Of a DNA stretch of 64,000 bases, positions 1-13,660 are shown piece by piece. The position numbers and the translations under genes were made by a program. Under the pieces are notes generated by a model. The model had not been told where the DNA came from. It saw only the letters and a program-made list of their open reading frames with translations, and made no database searches. Origin of the DNA: Sanderia malayensis (Eukaryota > Cnidaria > Scyphozoa > Semaeostomeae > Pelagiidae); contig RQOL01000492.1 in assembly GCA_013076295.1 (NCBI GenBank), forward strand, positions 1 to 64,000. Reading direction: 5' to 3'. How positions within the stretch are numbered: the first letter of the stretch is position 1; every line of letters begins with the position of its first letter.

Positions 1-3000
1 CGGCAAAAGCAAGGCCAAAGGCACACAAATGGCCCAAAGACCAAACTTACCATCATTATTATGATGATAATATACGCATGGCCCGAAGGCAAACAAATGG
101 CCTGAAGACCAAACTATCAGTAGTATTATTATGATAATATACGCATGGCCTGACAGCAAAAACAAGGCTGCAGGCAAGCAAATGGCCCGAAGACCAAACT
201 TACCATTAGTATTATTATGATAATATCGCATGGCCGAAGGCAAACAAATGGCCTGAAGACCAAACCTATCAGTAGTATTATAATGATAAAATACGCATGG
301 CCCGCAGGCAAAAACAAGGCCTGAAGGCAAACAAATGGCCTGAAGACCAAACTTATCAATAGTATTATTATGATAATATATGCATGGCCCGCAGGCAAAA
401 ACAAGGCCTGCAGGCAAACAAATGGCCCGAAGACCAAACTTACCATTAGTATTGTTATGATAATATGTGCATGGCCCAAAGGCAAAGCAAGGCCCAAAGG
501 CACACAAATGGCCCAAAGACCAAACTTACCATCATTATTATTATGATAATATACGCATGCCGGAAGGCAAACAAATGGCCTGAAGACCAAACCTATCAGT
601 AGTATTATTATGATAACATACGCATGCCCGAAGGCAAAAACAAGGCCTGCAGGCAAGCAAATGGCCTGAAGACCAAACTTCTCATGAGCATTATTATGAT
701 AATATATGCATGGCACGAAGGCAAACAAATGGCCTGAAGACCAAACTTATCAATAGTATTATTATGATAATATATGCATGGCCCAAAGGCAAAAGCAAGG
801 CCCAAAGGGAGACGAATGGCCCAAAGACCAAACTTACCTTTAGTATTATTATGATAATAGAAGCGTGGCCCAAAAGCAACCAATGGCCCAAAGTCCCAAA
901 CTTCTCATGAGCATTATTATGATAATATAGCCATGGACAAAGGCAGAAACAAGGCCGGAGGCAAACAAATGGCCCGAAGACCAAACTTACCATTAGTATT
1001 GTTATGATAATATGTGCATGGCCCAAGGCAAAAGCAAGGCCCAAAGGCACAAAAATGGCCCAAAGACCAAACTTACCATGATTATTATTATGATAATATA
1101 CGCATGGCCCGAAGGCAAACAAATGGCCTGAAGACCACACCTATCAGTAGTATTATTATGATAATATACGCATGGCCTGAAGGCAAAAACAAGGCCTGCA
1201 GGCAAGCAAATGCCCGAAGACCAAACTTACCATTAGTATTATTATGATAATATACGCATGGCCCGAAGGCAAACAAATGGCCTGAAGACCAAACTTTATC
1301 AATAGTATTATTATGATAATATATGCATGGCCCGCAGGGCGAAAACAAGGCTGCAGGCAACCAAATGGCCCGAATACCAACTTACCATTAGTATTGTTAT
1401 GATAATATATGCATGGCCCAAAGGCCAAACAAGGCCCAAAGGAAGACGAATGCCCCGAAGACAAAACTTACCTTTAGTATTATTATGATAATAGACACGT
1501 GGCCCAAAGGCAAACAAATGGCCCGAAGACCAAAACTTCTCATGAGCTTATTATGATAATATACGCATGGCACGAAGGCAAAAACAAGGCCCGAAGGCAA
1601 ACAAATGGCCCGAAGATCAAACTTACCATCAGTATTATTATGATGATATACGCATGGCCCGAAGGGAAACAAATGGCCTGAAGACCAAACCTATCAGTAG
1701 TATTATTATGATAATACACGCATGGCCCGAAGGCAAAAACAAGGCCTGCAGGCAAACAAATGGCCCGAAGACCAAACTTACCATCGGTATTTTTATGATA
1801 ATATATATGCATGGCCCGAAGGCAAACAAATGGCCTGAAGACCAAACCTATCAGTAGTATTATTATGATAATATACGCATGGCCCGAAGGCAAAAGCAAG
1901 GCCTGCAGGCAAACAAATGGCCTGAAGAGCAAACTTACCATTAGTATTGTTATGATAATATATGCATAGCCCAAAGGCAAAAGCAAGGCCCAAAGGGAGA
2001 CGAATGCCCCAAAGACCAAACTTACCCTTAGTATTATTATGATAAAAGACACGTGGCCCAAAGGCAACGAAATGGCCCGAAGACCAAACTTCTCATGAGC
2101 ATTATTATGATAATATATGCATGGCACGAGGGCAAAAACAAGGCCCGAAGGCAAACAAATGGCCCGAAGACCAAACTTACCATCGGTATTTTTATGATAA
2201 TATATATGCATGGCCCGAAGGCAAACAAATGGCCTGAAGACCAAACCTATCAGTAGTATTATTATGATAATATACGCATGGCCCGAAGGCAAAAACAAGG
2301 CCTGCAGGCAAACAAATGGCCCGAAGACCAAACTTACAATTAGTATTGTTATGATAATATATGCATGACCCAAAGGCAAAAGCAAGGCCCAAAGGGAGAC
2401 GAATGGCCCAAAGACCAAACTTACCTTTAGTATTATTATGATAATAGAAGCGTGGCCCAAAAGCAACCAAATGGCCCAAAGTCCAAACTTCTCATGAGCA
2501 TTACTATGATAATATACCCATGGCACAAAGGCAAAAACAAGGCCGGAAGGCAAACAAATGGCCCGAAGACCAAACTTACCATTAGTATTGTTATGATAAT
2601 ATGTGCATGGCCCAAAGGCAAAAGCAAGGCCCAAAGGCACAAAAATGGCCCAAAGACCAAACTTACCATGATTATTATTATGATAATATACGCATGGCCC
2701 GAAGGCAAACAAATGGCCTGAAGACCACACCTATCAGTAGTATTATTATGATAATATACGCATGGCCTGAAGGCAAAAACAAGGCCTGCAGGCAAGCAAA
2801 TGCCCGAAGACCAAACTTACCATTAGTATTATTATGATAATATAGGCATGGCCCGAAGGCAAACAAATGGCCTGAAGACCAAACTTATCAATAGTATAAT
2901 TATGATAATATATGCATGGCCCGCAGGCGAAAACAAGGCCTGCAGGCAAACAAATGGCCCGAATACCAAACTTACCATTAGTATTGTTATGATAATATAT

Positions 3001-6000
3001 GCATGGCCCAAAGGCAAAACAAGGCCCAAAGGAAGACGAATGCCCCGAAGACAAAACTTACCTTTAGTATTATTATGATAATAGACACGTGGCCCAAAGG
3101 CAAACAAATGGCCCGAAGACCAAACTTCTCATGAGCCTTATTATGATAATATACGCATGGCACGAAGGCAAAAACAAGGCCCGAAGGCAAACAAATGGCC
3201 CGAAGACCAAACTTACCATCAGTATTATTATGATGATATACTCATGGCCCGAAGGGAAACAAATGGCCTGAAGACCAAACCTATCAGTAGTATTATTATG
3301 ATATTACACGCATGGCCCGAAGGCAAAAACAAGGCCTGCAGGCAAACAAATGGCCCAAAGACCAAAGTTCCCATCAGCATTATTATGATAATATACGCAT
3401 GGCACAAAGGCAAAAACAAGGCCGGAAGGCAAACAAATGGCCCGAAGACCAAACTTACCTTTAGTATTGCTATGATAATATATGCATGACCCAAAGGCAA
3501 AAGCAAGGCCCAAAGGCACACAAATGGCCCAAAGACCAAACTTACCATCATTATTTTTATGATAATATACGCATGGCCCGAAGGCAAACAAATGGCCTGA
3601 AGACCAAACCTATCAGTAGTATTATTATGATAACATACGCATGCCCGAAGGCAAAAACAAGGCCTGCAGGCAAGCAAATGGCCTGGAGACCAAACTTCTC
3701 ATGAGCATTATTATGATAATATATGCATGGCACGAAGGCAAAAACAAGGCCGGAAGGCAAACAAATGGCCCGAAGACCAAACTTACCATTAGTATTGTTA
3801 TGATAATATGTGCATGGCCCAACGGCAAAAGCAAGGCCCAAAGGCACACAAATGGCCCAAAGACCAAACTTACCATCATTATTATGATGATAATATACGC
3901 ATGGCCCGAAGGCAAACAAATGGCCTGAAGACCAAACCTATCAGTAGTATTATTATGATAATATACGCATGGCCTGACAGCAAAAACAAGGCCTGCAGGC
4001 AAGCAAATGGCCCGAAGACCAAACTTACCATTAGTATTATTATGATAATATACGCATGGCCCGAAGGCAAACAAATGGCCTGAAGACCAAACCTATCAGT
4101 AGTATTATAATGATAAAATACGCATGGCCCGCAGGCAAAAACAAGCCTGAAGGCAAACAAATGGCCTGAAGACCAAACTTATCAATAGTATTATTATGAT
4201 AATATATGCATGGCCCGCAGGCAAAAACAAGGCCTGCAGGCAAACAAATGGCCCGAAGACCAAACTTACCATTAGTATTGTTATGATAATATGTGCATGG
4301 CCCAAAGGCAAAAGCAAGGCCCAAAGGCACACAAATGGCCCAAAGACCAAACTTACCATCATTATTATTATGATAATATACGCATGGCGGAAGGCAAACA
4401 AATGGCCTGAAGACCAAACCTATCAGTAGTATTATTATGATAACATACGCATGCCCGAAGGCAAAAACAAGGCCTGCAGGCAAGCAAATGGCCTGAAGAC
4501 CAAACTTCCATGAGCATTATTATGATAATATATGCATGGCACGAAGGCAAAAACAAGGCCGGAAGGCAAACAAATGGCCCGAAGACCAAACTTACCATTA
4601 GTATTGTTATGATAATATGTTCATGGCCCAACGGCAAAAGCAAGGCCCAAAGGCACACAAATGGCCCAAAGACCAAACTTACCATCATTATTATGATGAT
4701 AATATACGCATGGCCCGAAGGCAAACAAATGGCCTGAAGACCAAACCTATCAGTAGTATTATTATGATAATACACGCATGCCCGAAGGCAAAAACAAGGC
4801 CTGCAGGCAAACAAATGGCCCGAAGACCAAACTTACCATCGGTATTTTTATGATAATATATATGCATGGCCCGAAGGCAAACAAATGGCCTGAAGACCAA
4901 ACCTATCAGTAGTATTATTATGATAATATACGCATGGCCCGAAGGCAAAAACAAGGCCTGCAGGCAAACAAATGGCCCGAAGACCAAACTTACAATTAGT
5001 ATTGTTATGATAATATATGCATGACCCAAAGGCAAAAGCAAGGCCCAAAGGGAGACGAATGGCCCAAAGACCAAACTTACCTTTAGTATTATTATGATAA
5101 TAGAAGCGTGGCCCAAAAGCAACCAAATGGCCCAAAGTCCAAACTTCTCATGAGCATTATTATGATAATATACCCATGGCACAAAGGCAAAAACAAGGCC
5201 GGAAGGCAAACAAATGGCCCGAAGACCAAACTTACCATTAGTATTGTTATGATAATATGTGCATGGCCCAAAGGCAAAGCAAGGCCCAAAGGCACAAAAA
5301 TGGCCCAAAGACCAAACTTACCATGATTATTATTATGATAATATACGCATGGCCCGAAGGCAAACAAATGGCCTGAAGACCACACCTATCAGTAGAATTA
5401 TTATGATAATATACGCATGGCCTGAAGGCAAAAACAAGGCCTGCAGGCAAGCAAATGCCCGAAGACCAAACTTACCATTAGTATTATTATGATAATATAC
5501 GCATGGCCCGAAGGCAAACAAATGGCCTGAAGACCAAACTTATCAATAGTATTATTATGATAATATATGCATGGCCCGCAGGCGAAAACAAGGCCTGCAG
5601 GCAAACAAATGGCCCGAATACCAAACTTAACATTAGTATTGTTATGATAATATATGCATTGCCCAAAGGCAAAACAAGGCCCAAAGGAAGACGAATGCCC
5701 CGAAGACAAAACTTACCTTTAGTATTATTATGATAATAGACACGTGGCCCAAAGGCAAACAAATGGCCCGAAGACCAAACTTCTCATGAGCCTTATTATG
5801 ATAATATACGCATGGCACGAAGGCAAAAACAAGGCCCGAAGGCAAACAAATGGCCGAAGACCAAACTTACCATCAGTATTATTATGATGATATACGCATG
5901 GCCCGAAGGGAAAAACAAGGCCTGCAGGCAAACAAATGGCCCAAAGACCAAAGTTCCCATCAGCATTATTATGATAATATACGCATGCACAAAGGCAAAA

Positions 6001-9000
6001 ACAAGGCCTGCAGGCAAACAAATGGCCCGAAGACCAAACTTACCTTTAGTATTGCTATGATAATATATGCATGACCCAAAGGCAAAAGCAAGGCCCAAAG
6101 GCACACAAATGGCCCAAAGACCAAACTTACCATCATTATTTTTATGATAATATACGCATGGCCCGAAGGCAAACAAATGGCCTGAAGACCAAACCTATCA
6201 GTAGTATTATTATGATAACATACGCATGCCCGAAGGCAAAAACAAGGCCTGCAGGCAAGCAAATGGCCTGGAGACCAAACTTCTCATGAGCATTATTATG
6301 ATAATATATGCATGGCACGAAGGCAAAAACAAGGCCGGAAGGCAAACAAATGGCCGAAGACCAAACTTACCATTAGTATTGTTATGATAATATGTGCATG
6401 GCCCAACGGCAAAAGCAAGGCCCAAAGGCACACAAATGGCCCAAAGACCAAACTTACCATCATTATTATGATGATAATATACGCATGGCCCGAAGGCAAA
6501 CAAATGGCCTGAAGACCAAACCTATCAGTAGTATTATTATGATAATATACGCATGGCCTGACAGCAAAAACAAGGCCTGCAGGCAAGCAAATGGCCCGAA
6601 GACCAAACTTACCATTAGTATTATTATGATAATATACGCATGGCCCGAAGGCAAACAAATGGCCTGAAGACCAAACCTATCAGTAGTATTATAATGATAA
6701 AATACGCATGGCCCGCAGGCAAAAACAAGGCCTGAAGGCAAACAAATGGCCTGAAGACCAAACTTATCAATAGTATTATTATGATAATATATGCATGGCC
6801 CGCAGGCAAAAACAAGGCCTGCAGGCAAACAAATGGCCCGAAGACCAAACTTACCATTAGTATTGTTATGATAATATGTGCATGGCCCAAGGCAAAAGCA
6901 AGGCCCAAAGGCACACAAATGGCCCAAAGACCAAACTTACCATCATTATTATTATGATAATATACGCATGGCCGGAAGGCAAACAAATGGCCTGAAGACC
7001 AAACCTATCAGTAGTATTATTATGATAACATACGCATGCCCGAAGGCAAAAACAAGGCCTGCAGGCAAGCAAATGGCCTGAAGACCAAACTTCTCATGAG
7101 CATTATTATGATAATATATGCATGGCACGAAGGCAAAAACAAGGCCGGAAGGCAAACAAATGGCCCGAAGACCAAACTTACCATTAGTATTGTTATGATA
7201 ATATGTTCATGGCCCAACGGCAAAAGCAAGGCCCAAAGGCACACAAATGGCCCAAAGACCAAACTTACCATCATTATTATGATGATAATATACGCATGGC
7301 CCGAAGGCAAACAAATGGCCTGAAGACCAAACCTATCAGTAGTATTATTATGATAATACACGCATGGCCCGAAGGCAAAAACAAGGCCTGCAGGCAAACA
7401 AATGGCCCGAAGACCAAACTTACCATCGGTATTTTTATGATAATATATATGCATGGCCCGAAGGCAAACAAATGGCCTGAAGACCAAACCTATCAGTAGT
7501 ATTATTATGATAATATACGCATGGCCCGAAGGCAAAAACAAGGCCTGCAGGCAAACAAATGGCCCGAAGACCAAACTTACAATTAGTATTGTTATGATAA
7601 TATATGCATGACCCAAAGGCAAAAGCAAGGCCCAAAGGGAGACGAATGGCCCAAAGACCAAACTTACCTTTAGTATTATTATGATAATAGAAGCGTGGCC
7701 CAAAAGCAACCAAATGGCCCAAAGTCCAAACTTCTCATGAGCATTATTATGATAATATACCCATGGCACAAAGGCAAAAACAAGGCCGGAAGGCAAACAA
7801 ATGGCCCGAAGACCAAACTTACCATTAGTATTGTTATGATAATATGTGCATGGCCCAAAGGCAAAAGCAAGGCCCAAAGGCACAAAAATGGCCCAAAGAC
7901 CAAACTTACCATGATTATTATTATGATAATATACGCATGGCCCGAAGGCAAACAAATGGCCTGAAGACCACACCTATCAGTAGAATTATTATGATAATAT
8001 ACGCATGGCCTGAAGGCAAAAACAAGGCCTGCAGGCAAGCAAATGCCCGAAGACCAAACTTACCATTAGTATTATTATGATAATATACGCATGGCCCGAA
8101 GGCAAACAAATGGCCTGAAGACCAAACTTATCAATAGTATTATTATGATAATATATGCATGGCCCGCAGGCGAAAACAAGGCCTGCAGGCAAACAAATGG
8201 CCCGAATACCAAACTTAACATTAGTATTGTTATGATAATATATGCATTGCCCAAAGGCAAAACAAGGCCCAAAGGAAGACGAATGCCCCGAAGACAAAAC
8301 TTACCTTTAGTATTATTATGATAATAGACACGTGGCCCAAAGGCAAACAAATGGCCCGAAGACCAAACTTCTCATGAGCCTTATTATGATAATATACGCA
8401 TGGCACGAAGGCAAAAACAAGGCCCGAAGGCAAACAAATGGCCCGAAGACCAAACTTACCATCAGTATTATTATGATGATATACGCATGGCCCGAAGGGA
8501 AAAACAAGGCCTGCAGGCAAACAAATGGCCCAAAGACCAAAGTTCCCATCAGCATTATTATGATAATATACGCATGGCACAAAGGCAAAAACAAGGCCTG
8601 CAGGCAAACAAATGGCCCGAAGACCAAACTTACCTTTAGTATTGCTATGATAATATATGCATGACCCAAAGGCAAAAGCAAGGCCCAAAGGCACACAAAT
8701 GGCCCAAAGACCAAACTTACCATCATTATTTTTATGATAATATACGCATGGCCCGAAGGCAAACAAATGGCCTGAAGACCAAACCTATCAGTAGTATTAT
8801 TATGATAACATACGCATGCCCGAAGGCAAAAACAAGGCCTGCAGGCAAGCAAATGGCCTGAAGACCAAACTTACCATTAGTATTATTATGATAATATACG
8901 CATGGCCCGAAGGCAAACAAATGGCCTGAAGACCAAACCTATCAGTAGTATTATAATGATAAAATACGCATGGCCCGCAGGCAGAAACAAGGCCTGAAGG

Positions 9001-11867
9001 CAAACAAATGGCCTGAAGACCAAACTTATCAATAGTATTATTATGATAATATATGCATGGCCCGCAGGCAAAAACAAGGCCTGCAGGCAAACAAATGGCC
9101 CGAAGACCAAACTTACCATTAGTATTGTTATGATAATATGTGCATGGCCCAAAGGCAAAAGCAAGGCCCAAAGGCACACAAATGGCCCAAAGACCAAACT
9201 TACCATCATTATTATTATGATAATATACGCATGGCCGGAAGGCAAACAAATGGCCTGAAGACCAAAGTTCTCATCAACATTATTATGATAATATACGCAT
9301 GGCACGAGGGCAAAAACAAGGCCTGTAGGCAAACAAATGGCCCGAAGACCAAACTTACCATTAGTATGGTTATGATAATATATGCATGGCCCAAAGGCAA
9401 AAGCAAGCCCCAAAGGGAGACGAATGGCCCAAAGACCAAACTTACCCTTAGTATTATTATGATAATAGACACGTGGCCCAAAGGCAACCAAATGGCCCGA
9501 AGACCAAACTTCTCATGAGCATTATTATGATAATATATGCATGGCACGAAAGCAAAAACAAGGCCCGAAGGCAAACAAATGGCCCGAAGACGAAACTTAC
9601 CATTAGTATTGTTATGATAATATATGCGTGGCCCAAAGGCAAAGCAAGGCCCAAAGGGAGACGAATGCCCCAAAGACCAAACTTACCCTTAGTATTATTA
9701 TGATAATAGACACGTGGCCCAAAGGCAACCAAATGGCCCGAAGACCAAACTTCTCATGAGCATTATTATGATAATAAACGCATGGCCCGAAGGCAAAAAC
9801 AAGGCCTGCAGGCAAACAAATGGCCCGAAGACCAACTTACCATTAGTATTGTTATGATAATATATGCATGGCCCAAAGGCAAAAGCAAGGCCCAAAGGGA
9901 GACGAATGCCCCAAAGACCAAAATTACCCTTACTATTATTATGATAATAGACGCGTGGCCCAAAAGCAACCAAATGGCCCAAAGACCAAAGTTCTCATCA
10001 ACATTATTATGATAATATACGCATGGCACGAAGGCAAAAACAAGGCCTGCAGGCAAACAAATGGCCCAAAGACCAAACTTACCATTAGTATTGTTATGAT
10101 AATATATGCATGGCCCAACGGCAAAAGCAAGCCCCAAAGGGAGACGAATGGCCCAAAGACCAAACTTACCCTTAGTATTATTATGATAATAGACACGTGG
10201 CCCAAAGGCAACCAAATGGCCCGAAGACCAAACTTCTCATGAGCATTATTATGATAATATACGCATGGCACGAAGGCAAAAACAAGGCCCGAAGGCAAAC
10301 AAATGGCCCGAAGACCAAACTTACCATTAGTATTGTTATGATAATATATGCGTGGCCCAAAGGCAAAGCAAGGCCCAAAGCGAGACGAATGCCCCAAAGA
10401 CGAAACTTACCCTTAGTATTATTATGATAATAGACACGTGGCCCAAAGGCAACCAAATGGCCCGAAGACCAAACTTCTCATGAGCATTATAATGATAATA
10501 TACGCATGGCCCGAAGGCAAAAACAAGGCCTGCAGGCAAACAAATGCCCGAAGACCAAACTTACCATTAGTATTGTTATGATATTATGTGCATGGCCCAA
10601 AGGCAAAAGCAAGGCCCAAAGGCACACAAATGGCCCAAAGACCAAACTTACCATCATTATTATTATGATAATATACGCATGGCCGGAAGGCAAAAACAAG
10701 GCCCGAAGGCAAACAAATGGCCGGAAGACAAAACTTATCATTAGTATTATTATAATAATATACGCATAGCCCGAAGGCAAAAAAACAAGGACCGAAGGCA
10801 AACAAATGGCCCGACGATCAAACTTACCATTAGTATTGTTATGATAATATATGCATGGCCCAAAGGCAAAAGCAAGGCCCAAAGGGAGACGAATGGCCCA
10901 AAGACCAAACTTACCCTTAGTATTATTATGATGATATACGCATGGCCCGAAGGGAAACAAATGGCCTGAAGACCAAACCTATCAGTAGTATTATTATGAT
11001 AATACACGCATGGCCGAAGGCAAAAACAAGGCCTGCAGGCAAACAAATGGCCCGAAGACCAAACTTACCATTAGTATTGTTATGATAATATGTGCATGGC
11101 CCAAAGGCAAAAGCAAGGCCCAAAGGCACAAAAATGGCCCAAAGACCAAACTTACCATCATTATTATTATGATAATATACGCATGGCCCGAAGGCAAACA
11201 AATGGCCTGAAGACCAAACCTATCAGTAGTATTATGATGATAATATACGCATGGCCTGAAGGCAAAAACAAGGCCTGCAGGCAAGCAAATGCCCGAAGAC
11301 CAAACTTACCATTAGTATTATTATGATAATATACGCATGGCCCGAAGGCAAACAATGGCCTGAAGACCAAACTTATCAATAGTATTATTATGATAATATA
11401 TGCATGGCCCGCAGGCAAAAACAAGGCCTGCAGGCAAACAAATGGCCCGAATACCCAACTTACCATTAGTATTGTTATGATAATATATGCATGGCCCAAA
11501 GGCAAAAGCAAAGCCCAAAGGGAGACGAATGGCCCAAAGACCAAAATTACCCTTAGTATTATTATGATAATAGACGCGTGGCCCAAAAGCAACCAAATGG
11601 CCCAAAGACCAAAGTTCTCATCAGCATTATTATGATAATATACGCATGGCACGAAGGCAAAAACAAGGCCTGCAGGCAAACAAATGGCCCGAAGACCAAA
11701 CTTACCATCAGTATTATTATGATGATATACGCATGGCCCGAAGGGAAACAAATGGCCTGAAGACCAAACCTATCAGTAGTATTATTATGATAATACACGC
11801 ATGGCCCGAAGGCAAAAACAAGGCCTGCAGGCAACAAATGGCCCGAAGACCAAACTTACCATTAGTA
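1..11867. repeat. Modular satellite array, segment 1 (30+19n monomer)
   Basis: This is uninterrupted satellite from the window edge to the Helitron insertion. A monomer consists of a 30-bp AT-rich core (starting CCATTAGTAT or TCAGTAGTAT and ending TATGCAT or TACGCAT) and n 19-bp modules such as ggcccaaaggcaaaagcaa. Forms with n=2 (68 bp) and n=3 (87 bp) alternate. Some cores carry an extra AT (TAATATATATGC, near 1800, 2210, 4855 and 7440), giving 70- or 89-bp monomers. The last module of a monomer is usually the 'gaccaaactta' form. A triplicated higher-order unit of about 2.6 kb covers 2.2-8.9 kb. No gene is embedded; open frames on both strands follow from the 29-codon period of the n=3 monomer. 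Confidence 0.95.
2190..8868. repeat. Higher-order repeat, about 2.6-kb unit, three copies
   Basis: The same order of monomer variants recurs starting near 2192, 4848 and 7435 (offsets about 2656 and 2587 bp). Diagnostic shared variants are the core with TTACAATTAGTATTG instead of TTACCATTAG (near 2334, 4990, 7577), the GAAGCGTGG module junction, and the GGAAGACGAATGCCCC module. The third copy is partial: it stops matching near 8868, where the earlier copies continue with a CTTCTCATGAG core. The difference between the two offsets is about the size of a short monomer, so monomer gain or loss is the likely cause. Boundaries are approximate because they were read by eye. Confidence 0.75.
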
Positions 11868-12342
11868 TCTAATATATATATTCTACGGAGTCACGTGATG
11901 ACGCACTTTCCCTGCCAAAAACAATAGATTCGACCCGAAACAATAGGTCGAACGCCCCAAAACAATGGGCCGAAACGGCGAACGAGGTATCCATAAAGGC
12001 TTTTTTTTGAGGCCCTCAATCTGCCCTATTTTTGAGTGAGTTGTCCTTTGCCTGCCGAACCAAAAAGTTATCTATATGAGAGCTCACAGTTTCCACTAAA
12101 AGGTTTGGAAATTCTTTGTTTTTGTTCGCCTAATTGGCTATCACGAATAAACCACGGTTTACGCTGGCGAAACTTCCAAATTCGTGTCGCGAATTCCAAT
12201 TTCGAACAAAGCGTTCGCTCTTCACGTGACACGTTTCGCCTTTTGCTGCAATTTGATTGGCTCTTTTTGCCCGACCCACGTGGTAGGCCTAATGTAAACA
12301 AGCCCAAAGTTTTAATCAACAAATTATGATAAGGGGTTATCA

Positions 12343-12518
12343 GGCGAGCGTAGCGAGCTAACCTATTGTACGTGGGGTTGAAAGAGGCATGAGCGTTAGC
12401 GAATGCAGCGCACGAAGTGCGCCAACAACAGGCGAGCGCAGCGAGCTAACCTATTGTACGTGGGGTTCAAAGAGGCATGAGCATAAGCGAATGCAGCGCA
12501 CGAAGTGCGCCAACCACA
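12343..12518 (+). repeat. 88-bp direct repeat pair inside the Helitron
   Basis: Two adjacent 88-bp units, 12343-12430 and 12431-12518, each start GGCGAGCG and contain ACCTATTGTACGTGGGGTT and GCGCACGAAGTGCGCC, the latter with a GCGCAC/GTGCGC inverted repeat. They differ at only a few positions (for example GCGTAGCGAGC against GCGCAGCGAGC, and GAGCGTTAGC against GAGCATAAGC). Internal tandem repeats are common in non-autonomous Helitrons. No other copy is seen in the window. Confidence 0.85.
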
Positions 12519-12543
12519 TTAAGTTTTTTTCACTTGCCCCCCT

Positions 12544-12578
12544 CCGGGAAGCGAGCGAACGCGAACGCCCCCGGCTAG
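12544..12578 (+). terminator. Putative Helitron 3' hairpin and CTAG terminus
   Basis: CCGGG at 12544-12548 can pair with CCCGG at 12570-12574, enclosing a GC-rich loop of 21 nt, directly followed by the CTAG end at 12575-12578. A hairpin shortly upstream of CTRR is the rolling-circle termination signal of Helitrons. The stem is only 5 bp and the loop is longer than usual, so the exact fold is uncertain. Confidence 0.5.
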
Positions 12579-13660
12579 TTGTTATGATAATATATGCATG
12601 GCCCAAAGGCAAAACAAGGCCCAAAGGAAGACGAATGCCCCAAAGACAAAACTTACCCTTAGTATTATTATGATAATAGACGCGTGGCCCAAAAGCAACC
12701 AAATGGCCCAAAGACCAAAGTTCTCATCAACAATATTATGATAATATACGCATGGCACGAAGGCAAAAACAAGGCCTGCAGGCAAACAAATGGCCCAAGA
12801 CCAACTTACCATTAGTATTGTTATGATAATATATGCATGGCCCAAAGGCAAAAGCAAGGACCAAAGGGAGACGAATGCCCCAAAGACCAAACTTACCCTT
12901 AGTATTATTATGATAATAGACACGTGGCGCAAAGGCAACCAAATGGCCCGAAGACCAAACTTCTCATGAGCATTATTATGATAATAAACGCATGGCCCGA
13001 AGGCAAAAACAAGGCCCGAAGGCAAACAAATGGCCCGAAGACCAAACTTACCATTTGTTTTATTATGATAATATACGCATGGCCCGAAGGCAACGGTATG
13101 GCCTGAAGGCAACGGCATGGCCCGAAGGCAACATCATGGCACAAAGGCAAACGCAAGGCCCGAAGGCAAACGAATGGCCGGAAGACCAAACTTATCATTA
13201 GTATTATTATAATAATATATGCATAGCCCGAAGGCAAAAAAACAAGGACCGAAGGCAAACAAATGGCCCAACGATCAAACTTACCCTTAGTATTGTTATG
13301 ATAATATATGCATGGCCCAAAGGCAATAGCAAGGCCAAAGGGAGACGAATGGCCAAAGACCAAACTTACCCTTAGTATTATTATGATAATAGACGCGTGG
13401 CCCAAAAGCAACCAAATGGCCCAAAGACCAAACTTCTCATGAGCATTATTATGATAATATACACATGGCACGAAGGCAAAAAAAGGCCCGAAGGCAAACA
13501 AATGGCCCGAAGACCAAACTTACCATTAGTATTGTTATGATAATATATGCATGGCCCAAAGGCAAAAGCAAGGCCCAAAGGGAGACGAATGGCCCAAAGA
13601 CCAAAATTACCCTTAGTATTATTATGATAATAGACGCGTGGCCCAAAAGCAACCAAATGG
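12579..13660. repeat. Satellite array, segment 2 (Helitron to LINE copy 1)
   Basis: The array resumes at TTGTTATGATAAT, completing the core that the Helitron split. The monomers are mostly n=3, with GACGCGTGG and GACACGTGG module junctions, and include one expanded n=6 monomer at 13081-13194. The segment ends in the module CCAAAAGCAACCAAATGG, whose CAAATGG is the left target-site duplication of LINE copy 1. Confidence 0.95.
13081..13194 (+). repeat. Expanded 19-bp module run, n=6
   Basis: Six contiguous 19-bp modules with no intervening core: ggcccgaaggcaacggtat, ggcctgaaggcaacggcat, then variants ending catcat, cgcaa, gaat and ctta. The run is exactly 6x19=114 bp, which makes a 144-bp monomer with its 30-bp core and shows that the 19-mer is an independent expansion unit. 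Confidence 0.9.

Larger units (their letters stand above)
11868..12578 (+). mobile_element. Non-autonomous Helitron-like element (711 bp) inserted in a satellite monomer
   Basis: The only sequence besides the LINE copies that is not satellite. Its left end starts TCTAATATATATATTC and its right end finishes CCCCCGGCTAG. Helitrons are known to begin with TC, end in CTRR behind a short hairpin, insert between A and T and make no target-site duplication. All of these are met. The left flank ends ...CCATTAGTA, the right flank begins TTGTTATGATAAT, and joined they give a perfect satellite core. A CCGGG/CCCGG stem lies just before the CTAG end. The interior has no Rep/helicase coding sequence. It holds three imperfect AACAATAG-type units (about 11921-11980), CACGTG E-box palindromes (11891-11898, 12222-12229) and an 88-bp tandem pair. 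A 97-codon open frame (12036-12329) shows no recognisable domain. A simple foldback element is less likely, as no terminal inverted repeats are seen. Confidence 0.78.

Noticed and set aside
1..11867. CRISPR-like array of regular repeats
   Set aside because: There are no unique spacers; what lies between the repeated cores is itself repeated modules, and the genome is eukaryotic.
12036..12329. 97-codon open frame inside the Helitron
   Set aside because: No recognisable domain, overlaps an 84-codon frame on the other strand, and non-autonomous Helitrons commonly lack genes.
11868..12578. Cut-and-paste DNA transposon or MITE
   Set aside because: No terminal inverted repeats beyond CTA/TAG and no target-site duplication; the A/T site with TC and CTAG ends fits a Helitron better.
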